From positions 1 through 64,000 of the IMG/VR virus record IMGVR_UViG_3300036818_000105: DNA of 64,000 nucleotides. One strand, written 5' to 3'. The notes under the pieces are model-generated. The model did no database searches. It saw only the letters and a program-made list of their open reading frames with translations, and had not been told where the DNA came from. The position numbers were made by a program, and so were the translations under genes. Numbering within the stretch: the first letter of the stretch is position 1; every line of letters begins with the position of its first letter. Below, one piece after another: positions 54,086-60,701 of the stretch. Source of the stretch: a virus.

Positions 54086-55492
54086 ATGTTGTCCCGTAAC
54101 GGAATGTGCGCGGCCATCGAGCAGGTACTCACTCTCCCGATCAGGGGCGCCCCGTACACCATCGAGCCCGCCAAGGGTGACCAGGGCGAGGCCGAGTTCG
54201 TGACCAGCGTTCTCATGACAGCCGACGAGGACGGCGGCATGAAAACACCTATCAGCACGCTGGTCGGCCAGATTACGAGCGCGCAGATTTTCCGTCGCGC
54301 CTTCTTCGAACGTACTTACAAGGTTCGCGAATCCGACGGCAAGATCATTTACGACAAGGTGGCCTTTCGCCCCCCCGCGACCTGTCAGGCCAGGTACAAC
54401 GACCGTACGGGCGAGCCGAACGGGTTCCGTCAGCAGGTCTGGTTGTTCGGCGGGAACTTGATGCTCAACCGCACTCAGAAGGTTCCCGGCTACGTCGACA
54501 TCCCGAAAATCAGGAGCTACATATACACCCACGGGAAACACAGGGAACCTCTCACTGGTGTCAGTGAGATGGAAACGGCCTACTGGTGCTACCAGACCCA
54601 GGCGAAGCTAGCCTACCTATGGCTCAGCTTTCTCGAGGGAATGGCGATGCAGCGCCTCGTCGTCTACGGCAACGACCAGCCGGAGGCATCCCAGCGAGCG
54701 GATGACATCTCCCAGCTGCGCGGTTCCGGCATTGTCGGCCTTATCCACCCGATCGACGGGCAGAAGTCGTTCGAGGCCCTCCCCACGGCCGCGGACGCGG
54801 GCGCCCAGTTCGCGGCGTGCATGACGTACCTGGAGAACTGGGCAGCCAGCAGCGTCCTCGCCGGCTTCCTGCAGCTTTCCGGCGCGGCGGCGAAGGGCAC
54901 CCGGGCGGGCGGCGGCGCCAGTGCCGGCTCCTACGGCATGAGCGAGGACCAGAGCTCGTACTACCTGGCCTCCCGTGAGGCGGCGGCAACGGAGATAGCG
55001 GACAGTATCTCCCATGACCTGATCCGCCCCCTGGTGACCCTGAACTTCGGCGCGGACGCGGCGTTCCCGAAGTGGAAGTTCGGCCCGTTGCAGGAGGCCA
55101 TGACGGCCGTACTTTTCACCATGTTCGGGCAGCTAGCCGCCGCCCCCAAATTGAACCTGCCCCTCGCGTTCGTGGACCTCCTCACCGAGCGGATGGCGGT
55201 GATCCTGAACCTGGACGCGGACCAGATTCACGAGTCGCTGGTGAATACCGCGTCGCAGCGGGCGGAGGCGCTGGCGGGCAATCCCCCGCCCGGCATACCC
55301 CCGGAGGCCGCGGCGGGACTGGGGCAGTTGCAGGGGCTGGCGCAGGCGGGGACGTCGATCGCGCAGCAGGCGATAGCGAGGAACGGCGGGCCGCCGACGC
55401 CGCCGAAGGTGACCATGCCGCCGGCCGGGCCGCCCGCGCCCCCGCCCAAGCCGCCGATGGCCGGGGGACTCGCGGGGGCGGCGGCGCAGTGA
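54086..55492 (+). CDS. Phage portal protein (N-terminus truncated or split)
   Basis: 468 residues as annotated. MCAAIEQVLTLPIRGAPYTI, then WLFGGNLMLNRTQ and YWCYQTQAKLAYLWLSFLEG follow the DUF935/Mu-gp29-like portal plan, with late SISHDLIRPLVTLNFGADAA (family motif) and a Pro-rich C-terminus. In portals, 60-100 residues usually precede this point (a DYKTMLSRNG-type segment is in frame upstream). The ATG at 54086 has no ribosome site, and the in-frame extension meets a TAG at 54020. See finding on the portal 5-prime end. Confidence 0.8.
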   Translation: MLSRNGMCAAIEQVLTLPIRGAPYTIEPAKGDQGEAEFVTSVLMTADEDGGMKTPISTLVGQITSAQIFRRAFFERTYKVRESDGKIIYDKVAFRPPATCQARYNDRTGEPNGFRQQVWLFGGNLMLNRTQKVPGYVDIPKIRSYIYTHGKHREPLTGVSEMETAYWCYQTQAKLAYLWLSFLEGMAMQRLVVYGNDQPEASQRADDISQLRGSGIVGLIHPIDGQKSFEALPTAADAGAQFAACMTYLENWAASSVLAGFLQLSGAAAKGTRAGGGASAGSYGMSEDQSSYYLASREAAATEIADSISHDLIRPLVTLNFGADAAFPKWKFGPLQEAMTAVLFTMFGQLAAAPKLNLPLAFVDLLTERMAVILNLDADQIHESLVNTASQRAEALAGNPPPGIPPEAAAGLGQLQGLAQAGTSIAQQAIARNGGPPTPPKVTMPPAGPPAPPPKPPMAGGLAGAAAQ

Positions 55493-55998
55493 CCGGGTGC
55501 GCGAGGTGCAACGGCGAGGGGTGGACGTGCGAGTCGCATCCCCGCCGCGCGTGGGGTGACATGTGCTGCGACGGGCCACGCCGGGCGGCGATCGTGCACC
55601 AGTTGCACCGCCTGCTGCCGTACGGCGGGCCATTCCGGCTGGCGTGGCGGATCCGCGTGCTGTGCGAGCACGGCGCGTGCCACTGCGGCGGCGCCGGCGA
55701 CCCGTGCCCGGACTGCAATTCCACGGCTGACGTCAACTGGGCCGACAATCATTGCGGAGGCGTCCTGATGACCCCGGAGGAGGCCGCGAACTTCTGCGAG
55801 GACGACGAGGACCCGCGCGAGGTCTTCGCCCGGTTCGACGCCGGGCCGCACGTCGTCACCGGCCAGGCGTGGTACGAGGCGGGCGGCACGCTGCCGCTTG
55901 CCCTTACCGCCGTGCGCAACGGCACGGGCACGGCCGAGCGGGTCCGGCGGGGACTGGACTACATCAAGGCGACATACGGGCCGGGGGCGAGCCAGTGA
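55489..55998 (+). CDS. Cys-rich hypothetical protein, 169 aa
   Basis: GTG 55489. Many Cys pairs (TGCARCNGEGWTCESHP; GDMCCDGPRR; ACHCGGAGDPCPDCNSTADV) give two ribbon-like sites in the first 90 residues, then a helical acidic part (TPEEAANFCEDDEDPREVFA). May be a fusion of two small phage proteins. Unknown. Confidence 0.65.
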   Translation: MTGCARCNGEGWTCESHPRRAWGDMCCDGPRRAAIVHQLHRLLPYGGPFRLAWRIRVLCEHGACHCGGAGDPCPDCNSTADVNWADNHCGGVLMTPEEAANFCEDDEDPREVFARFDAGPHVVTGQAWYEAGGTLPLALTAVRNGTGTAERVRRGLDYIKATYGPGASQ

Positions 55999-56171
55999 GC
56001 CTGACGATGCTGACGGAGATCGCAGACCACTGCACCGTGCGGACTCCCCTCGGCGAGACCGAGTTCGCCGACGTCACCGTGATGGTCGTCGAGAACGTAC
56101 TGACCGTGAACCGCGACGGCCGCACGCTGGCGTGGTTCGCGGCCGGGTCATGGCGGGTGAGCTTCCTGTGA
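55995..56171 (+). CDS. Hypothetical protein, 58 aa
   Basis: GTG start. Beta-rich (HCTVRTPLGETEFADVTVMV; NRDGRTLAWFAAGSWRVSFL). Unknown. Confidence 0.58.
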   Translation: MSLTMLTEIADHCTVRTPLGETEFADVTVMVVENVLTVNRDGRTLAWFAAGSWRVSFL

Positions 56172-56407
56172 GCGAGTGGCGGCGCGACCCGGTCAAGTAC
56201 TGGTGGGAACTCGGCTACTGGGACGAGCCCCGGCAGGAGTTCATCGGCGTGGCGTGGGTGACTGACGAGGTGATCGCCCGCGCCGACCCCAGGATGACCG
56301 CCGCGTACCTGTACCGCAAGCTCGGCACCGTGCCGCCGCCGCTGGCCGGGTATCCTCCGCCGCCACCCGTGCCGGTGACGGTCGTGTACGCGGAGGGATC
56401 GCGGTGA
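56168..56407 (+). CDS. Hypothetical protein, 79 aa
   Basis: GTG 56168. YWWELGYWDEPRQEFIGVAW, then a Pro-rich tail (PPPLAGYPPPPPVPVTVVYA). Unknown. Confidence 0.57.
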   Translation: MSEWRRDPVKYWWELGYWDEPRQEFIGVAWVTDEVIARADPRMTAAYLYRKLGTVPPPLAGYPPPPPVPVTVVYAEGSR

Positions 56408-56670
56408 GCGACTACAAGATCGCGAAGACGCTGCGGGTCGTCCGGGAGGGCGCCGGCGGTGCGTCTCGCCTCTACATCGACGGCGAGCCGTTCGACTACG
56501 CGACGGTCGACGGGTACACGGTCCACCCGAGGCGGGGCGAGATGCCGGGCGTTACCGTCACGATCGCCGCGTGGCGGGTCGAGCTCGTGGACGACACCGA
56601 CGCGAAAGCCGGGCGAGTTGTCGCCGGCCGCGCCAGGTTCCGAACCAGATCAGGAGAGTTAGCCCAGTGA
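56404..56670 (+). CDS. Hypothetical protein, 88 aa
   Basis: GTG start. Beta-rich (RLYIDGEPFDYATVDGYTVH; GVTVTIAAWRVELVDDTDAK). Such short beta proteins are frequent in actinophage head regions. Unknown. Confidence 0.6.
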   Translation: MSDYKIAKTLRVVREGAGGASRLYIDGEPFDYATVDGYTVHPRRGEMPGVTVTIAAWRVELVDDTDAKAGRVVAGRARFRTRSGELAQ

Positions 56671-56978
56671 CCGAGAGCAAGCCCGGTGCCGTTGCCGTCA
56701 TCGACCAAGCCGGCCGCCACCACCACTTCGACGCGGACGACTGGCTCGTAGACCTGAAGGGCTACCTGCACGTCACGAAGGACGGCAAGAACGACGATCC
56801 TGTCGCCTTCTTCACGCCGGGCTTCCTCGGCGTCTACAGGGTCAGCGCCCGCGCCGCCGCGCCGGTAACGGTCATCGGTTCACCCCGAACCGCTGCCGCA
56901 AGCGCCGCCATCGAGACCTTGCGGCGGGAAGTCGAGGCGGCGCCAAGCGGAGAAGGAAAGGCGGGTGATGCCCTGTGA
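56667..56978 (+). CDS. Hypothetical protein, 103 aa
   Basis: GTG 56667. AVIDQAGRHHHFDADDWLVD then YLHVTKDGKNDDPVAFFTPG, and a helical end. Unknown. Confidence 0.6.
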   Translation: MTESKPGAVAVIDQAGRHHHFDADDWLVDLKGYLHVTKDGKNDDPVAFFTPGFLGVYRVSARAAAPVTVIGSPRTAAASAAIETLRREVEAAPSGEGKAGDAL

Positions 56979-57040
56979 TCGACGATGACCCTCAAGACGG
57001 GCACCGTGGCAGGGCGGGCGGGACCGGGGGCGTGCCGTGA
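56975..57040 (+). CDS. Possible 21-aa micro-ORF
   Basis: GTG 56975 to TGA 57038-57040, with 4-base overlaps on both sides like real genes of this operon. Product IDDDPQDGHRGRAGGTGGVP. May serve translational coupling only. Confidence 0.35.
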   Translation: MIDDDPQDGHRGRAGGTGGVP

Positions 57041-57516
57041 GCGAGAAGAGGCGAACCGAGAACGTGCTGTCCGTCCGGCTTGACGACGAGACCTCGGCCG
57101 AGCTTAAGTGGGCGGCCGGCGAGTCCGGCGTCAGCGCGTCTGAGCTAGCCCGCCGCGGCCTTCGCCCGGTGCTGTCCTATATCCGCGCTGAGTGGTACGA
57201 GAAGCACGGCAGCGAGGACGACTGGGGTGAGGTGGTTGCCGCCGGGCCGGTGCAGCCGCGCAAGCTCGACGCCTCGTTCGGGGTGCGCCTCGCTTACGAG
57301 CAGGTGCTTGAGGTCGCGCAGGCCGCCGAGGCATGCGGCGTGACGATCTCCGCGTACCTGCGGGAAGCCGGGCTTGCCCTTGCCGCGGCCCAGCGGGCAG
57401 GCGGCACGGCCAGGTGCTCTCACCTGAGCATCGGCGGCGCGGTCAGCGCGGAGTGCGGCACTTGCGGCTCGCTGCCGGTTGCCCTCACGGTGCACGCCCC
57501 GGCGAGGCGACCGTGA
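57037..57516 (+). CDS. Tandem ribbon-helix-helix protein, 159 aa
   Basis: Two RHH-like units: ENVLSVRLDDETSAELKWAA then SASELARRGLRPVL (about 8-50), and DASFGVRLAYEQVLEVAQAA then TISAYLREAGLALA (about 80-120), followed by CSHLSIGGAVSAECGTC, a metal site. A single chain with two RHH halves can bind DNA as one dimer-like unit. It lies in the head-gene transcript, which is unusual. Confidence 0.72.
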   Translation: MSEKRRTENVLSVRLDDETSAELKWAAGESGVSASELARRGLRPVLSYIRAEWYEKHGSEDDWGEVVAAGPVQPRKLDASFGVRLAYEQVLEVAQAAEACGVTISAYLREAGLALAAAQRAGGTARCSHLSIGGAVSAECGTCGSLPVALTVHAPARRP

Positions 57517-58055
57517 CCGCCGACAACCGGGTTACCGCGCTCCGGTTCGCGATTGACGCGATGGCGGTCGACGGGAACCTGTCCGCCGCCCGCGCCGGGG
57601 ACGTCACGGCTACCGCCAGTGTCTTTTACCGCTGGCTGGAGGGCCCGGCCGTCATGGTCCTGGCCCTCGGCCCGTTCACCTACCAGCAGGCCGCCCCGGA
57701 AGGACCGGGGACGCCGACTCTTACGAAGGGAACCACAGTGCAGCTCACCGATACCCAGCAGGTCACCCTGTCCGTTGCCGAGCAGGACAGCAAGGGGCAG
57801 CCGGTCACGGGCGACGCCCTCGCCTGGTCGGTTGACAACCCGGCGGTGATCGCGGTCACCCCGTCGGCTGACTCCTACTCGTGCCTGTGCGTCGCGGGAA
57901 CGGACGGGACGGCGACGGTCACCGTGGCGGACAACAGCGTTAACCCGCCGCTGACCGCGACGGACGTGCTCACGGTCGTCTCGTCGGCCGCGACCGCCCT
58001 CGTGATCAGTGAGGGCACGGCAGAGGACCAGGCGCCGGCGGCCCCGGCGGCCTGA
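57513..58055 (+). CDS. Ig-like beta protein, 180 aa
   Basis: GTG 57513 overlaps the previous stop. A helical N-terminal part (VTALRFAIDAMAVDGNLSAA) and an Ig-like domain: VTLSVAEQDSKGQPVTGDAL then WSVDNPAVIAVTPSADSYSC, and DGTATVTVADNSVNPPLTAT. A second start, GTG near 57739 after AAGGGA, would make the beta domain a separate 105-residue protein. Likely a capsid decoration protein. Confidence 0.65.
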   Translation: MTADNRVTALRFAIDAMAVDGNLSAARAGDVTATASVFYRWLEGPAVMVLALGPFTYQQAAPEGPGTPTLTKGTTVQLTDTQQVTLSVAEQDSKGQPVTGDALAWSVDNPAVIAVTPSADSYSCLCVAGTDGTATVTVADNSVNPPLTATDVLTVVSSAATALVISEGTAEDQAPAAPAA

Positions 58056-58186
58056 GCCGGGCAGCCCGGGCGGCGGGGGGGAGCAGCGCAGTGCCGCCGC
58101 CCGGGCGCGCCTTGGCCCCGCTGGTCAGCCGTAATGCCACGATAGGCCTGATACGGGAGGATGCCCGGCAGGAGGCAGGTGAAGGC

Positions 58187-58348
58187 GTGATTACTGATAC
58201 GGCCGCGTTCGACGCGGTAACTGACCTGATGGACGAGGTCCAGCGGGGGAACCAGATGCTCGCGAGGCTCTGCGAGAAGGCGGGCATCGACGTGGCGGAG
58301 GCACGGAGGCTGCCGGGCGAGGTGCCGTCGCCGGCCAGGGCCGCGTGA
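58187..58348 (+). CDS. Small hypothetical protein, 53 aa
   Basis: GTG 58187 behind AGGAGG; an earlier GTG at 58091 gives 85 residues. Helical (FDAVTDLMDEVQRGNQMLAR). Unknown. Confidence 0.5.
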   Translation: MITDTAAFDAVTDLMDEVQRGNQMLARLCEKAGIDVAEARRLPGEVPSPARAA

Positions 58349-58494
58349 TGCGCCGCGTGCTGTCGCTGGCCGCGATCCTGGCTGCCGCCGTGGGCGGCCT
58401 GCTGCTGACTGGCGGCGGCGTGCACCAGGCGGTCACGTACGGCTTCGGCGCGCTATTCGGGCTCGGCGTCGGCATGGCGTGGCGGTCTCGGTGA
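58348..58494 (+). CDS. Small membrane protein, 48 aa
   Basis: ATG 58348 shares one base with the previous TGA. RVLSLAAILAAAVGGLLLTG then YGFGALFGLGVGMAWRS make two short hydrophobic helices. Holin-size, but away from the lysis cassette. Confidence 0.55.
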   Translation: MRRVLSLAAILAAAVGGLLLTGGGVHQAVTYGFGALFGLGVGMAWRSR

Positions 58495-58661
58495 AGGCGC
58501 GGATCTGGAAGGACCCGGAGACCGGCCGCTGGTGCTTTAACGTGCAAGGCCACGGCCTGCGCTCAACCGGCGACCGGGCAGTTTGGCGTAGCGCGGTCGA
58601 CGAGGCACTGGACGACATGCGGTGGATCGAGTCGCGCCGGCACGCGTGGAGGCGGACGTGA
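58491..58661 (+). CDS. Hypothetical protein, 56 aa (paralog 1)
   Basis: GTG 58491 (GTGA overlap). ARIWKDPETGRWCFNVQGHG, then LRSTGDRAVWRSAVDEALDD. Same start as the 60035 product (QRIWKDQETGMWHFDVQGHG), so a duplicated beta-helix small protein. Unknown. Confidence 0.62.
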   Translation: MKARIWKDPETGRWCFNVQGHGLRSTGDRAVWRSAVDEALDDMRWIESRRHAWRRT

Positions 58662-59380
58662 CCACCCCGCTTCCGCCCCGGCAGCCGTACCCGCCCGGCC
58701 AGCCGCCGCCTCCCCAGCAGCAGCAGCAGGACGACGCACTGGACGACGCCGCCCTTGCCGTGGCGGTCGCCGCCTTTCTCGCCGGCGCTACCGCCGCTGC
58801 CGCGGGCGGCGGGGTCGCCGTGATGCTCGCCGCGCTCAAGCTCCGGTTCGCCCTGACGTCCGCCGCGTGGTCGGCGCTCGGCGCGGTGCTGACCCTCGTC
58901 ACCGAGCACCCCCCGGCGGTTACCGGCATCATCGGGCCCGCGTCAGCGCAAACCTCGCGGATGAACACGGCACGGCGGGCCCAGTACGTGATCGCGGCGT
59001 CTAAGCGGGTACTCGGGGCGGCGCGGGGGGCGCGGTCGAAGGGCCTGCCGGTGATCGCGGCGGTACAAGCCCAGCTCGCTAAGGAGCGGCGGTTCTACTC
59101 CCAGCACATGGCGGCGATGTGGAACCGGGCGGCAGCGGCGGGGAAGACAGACATGGCGGCAGCGGAACACGGGGACCTGCTTGGTTGGCTGGCCATGAAA
59201 AGCGCCACTACGTCGCCCGAGTGCAAGGCGGCCTCGGGGTGGAACTACCACGCGTCAGCCATGCCGGACATAGGTTACCCAGGGTCAGTACATCCTCACT
59301 GTAAGTGCATACCTGTTGCTCCCTGGCCGGGCGGGAAGCTGCTGCCGAGCCGTGGTGCAAGGTTTGCGAGGGCGGCATGA
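58658..59380 (+). CDS. MuF-like minor head protein
   Basis: 240 residues, GTG 58658. A Pro/Gln-rich start, a hydrophobic/helical region, and the C-terminal pattern of SPP1 gp7/MuF-type proteins: ATTSPECKAASGWNYHASAM and YPGSVHPHCKCIPVAPWPGG (TSP.C...G....PxSVHPxCxC). Such proteins join the portal and capsid and enter the cell with the genome in some phages. The gene lies 3 kb after the portal with small genes between. Confidence 0.76.
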   Translation: MTTPLPPRQPYPPGQPPPPQQQQQDDALDDAALAVAVAAFLAGATAAAAGGGVAVMLAALKLRFALTSAAWSALGAVLTLVTEHPPAVTGIIGPASAQTSRMNTARRAQYVIAASKRVLGAARGARSKGLPVIAAVQAQLAKERRFYSQHMAAMWNRAAAAGKTDMAAAEHGDLLGWLAMKSATTSPECKAASGWNYHASAMPDIGYPGSVHPHCKCIPVAPWPGGKLLPSRGARFARAA

Positions 59381-59826
59381 CGACATCCGGCCGGATCGTG
59401 ATCTCTGTCGGTCCCGGCGATGACCTGGCCGACGTCGCGTGCGGGCTCGCAGCCGAAGCGGGACTGCCGCTCGGTGAGTGGATGAGGGACAAGGTAATCG
59501 AGCGGCGTTATCCCGGGCGGGGGCACCGGCAGGTACCCGTCGTGGACGCCGGTCACGGTTTCGAGGCCGAGGTAGACGAGGGCATCGCGTCGGACATCCT
59601 GCTGCTGTGGCGGAACGGCATCGAGACGGTGTTCTCCTGCCAGCACCTAGCCCGCGACGGCCGCCAGGTTGTAATCCGGCATGTCAGCGACCTGCGCCGT
59701 GCCGCAGCCCTGCTGCCGTGGGCGACATGCGGCACTTCCAACCTGCTTGAGTACGCCGCTCTGACCGAGCACTGCCAGGGGCAGTGGCTGGACTGGCCTC
59801 ACGTCTGGGAGAGGAGCGCGCCGTGA
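59377..59826 (+). CDS. Hypothetical protein, 149 aa
   Basis: ATG 59377 (ATGA overlap). GRIVISVGPGDDLADVACGL, then TVFSCQHLARDGRQVVIRHV and PWATCGTSNLLEYAALTEHC. Resembles the family of short phage proteins with a GIxTxxSCQ motif; unknown activity. Confidence 0.62.
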   Translation: MTTSGRIVISVGPGDDLADVACGLAAEAGLPLGEWMRDKVIERRYPGRGHRQVPVVDAGHGFEAEVDEGIASDILLLWRNGIETVFSCQHLARDGRQVVIRHVSDLRRAAALLPWATCGTSNLLEYAALTEHCQGQWLDWPHVWERSAP

Positions 59827-60038
59827 CCTGGCGTGACCTGAAGCCGCTTGACGGCTGGTACGAGCTGGAGCGCCCGGAGGTGTCGGAGGAAAACGGTTCC
59901 GCCCTCGCCGGGTTCCCGCATGGCGGGCACATCGCGCTGGACTTCAACGACCCCCAGTCCCGTGAGTGGTTCGCTGAGTGGCTGCGGTCTAAGCGGGGCT
60001 GGACGGCGTTCATGGCCTGGGTCGATGAGAAGCGGTGA
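59823..60038 (+). CDS. Hypothetical protein, 71 aa
   Basis: GTG start. YELERPEVSEENGSALAGFP and FNDPQSREWFAEWLRSKRGW. Unknown. Confidence 0.58.
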   Translation: MTWRDLKPLDGWYELERPEVSEENGSALAGFPHGGHIALDFNDPQSREWFAEWLRSKRGWTAFMAWVDEKR

Positions 60039-60265
60039 CGCACATGAGCCAGCGCATCTGGAAAGACCAGGAGACCGGCATGTGGCACTTCGACGTGCAA
60101 GGCCACGGCCTGCGAGCCGCCGGTGTCCGCAGTACCCGGCAGGCCGCACTCGCTGAGGCGCTCGACGGTTTCTGGAAATTCTGCGCCGGCATAGGAGAGC
60201 TTGCCGAGGCGGGCACGCTGCCGCTGGCCGTGAGACGCGAGTCTGTGACGGTGAGGTCCGCATGA
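60035..60265 (+). CDS. Hypothetical protein, 76 aa (paralog 2)
   Basis: GTG 60035 or ATG 60044. Paralog of the 58491 product over the first 30 residues; then a different helical end (LAEALDGFWKFCAGIGELAE). Confidence 0.62.
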   Translation: MTHMSQRIWKDQETGMWHFDVQGHGLRAAGVRSTRQAALAEALDGFWKFCAGIGELAEAGTLPLAVRRESVTVRSA

Positions 60266-60489
60266 GCGCTCAGGTCATCGCCGCGCTGCGCAGGCGCGCG
60301 GACACGCTGGAAGCGGACGCGAAGGTCTTCCGCGCTGACCGCGAGGTGGCCTTCAGGTACGCGCCCACCGTCGGGGATGCAGCGGCAGTGAATCCCGGCC
60401 TGCTGCGGTTCGTTGCTGCCGAGTTCCGCAAGCTGGCCGACGAGGCCGAGGGGTACGAGCTGCAGGCCGGAAGCGGGGGCGCAACGTGA
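60262..60489 (+). CDS. Helical hypothetical protein, 75 aa
   Basis: AALRRRADTLEADAKVFRAD and FVAAEFRKLADEAEGYELQA: coiled helices. Unknown. Confidence 0.58.
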   Translation: MSAQVIAALRRRADTLEADAKVFRADREVAFRYAPTVGDAAAVNPGLLRFVAAEFRKLADEAEGYELQAGSGGAT

Positions 60490-60698
60490 TCAAGGACCCT
60501 GAGGCCGGCGACTTCGTCACGCTGTCCGGCCGGATCGTCAGCGTCAACAGGGGCACGGCGCTGGTAGAGGTCTACCGCTCCGACCCGGTTGGCCTGCGCG
60601 TCCCGGTGCAGTGCGGGGCACTGGAGCACGTTGAGCCGGTTGCGGACGCTGACCGTCCCGCCGAGCGCGTGCCGCTAAGTTCCATGGACTGGGAGTAG
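60486..60698 (+). CDS. Hypothetical beta protein, 70 aa
   Basis: GTG start. DFVTLSGRIVSVNRGTALVE reads as a small barrel (OB- or SH3-like). Unknown. Confidence 0.58.
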   Translation: MIKDPEAGDFVTLSGRIVSVNRGTALVEVYRSDPVGLRVPVQCGALEHVEPVADADRPAERVPLSSMDWE

Positions 60699-60701
60699 CC
60701 G

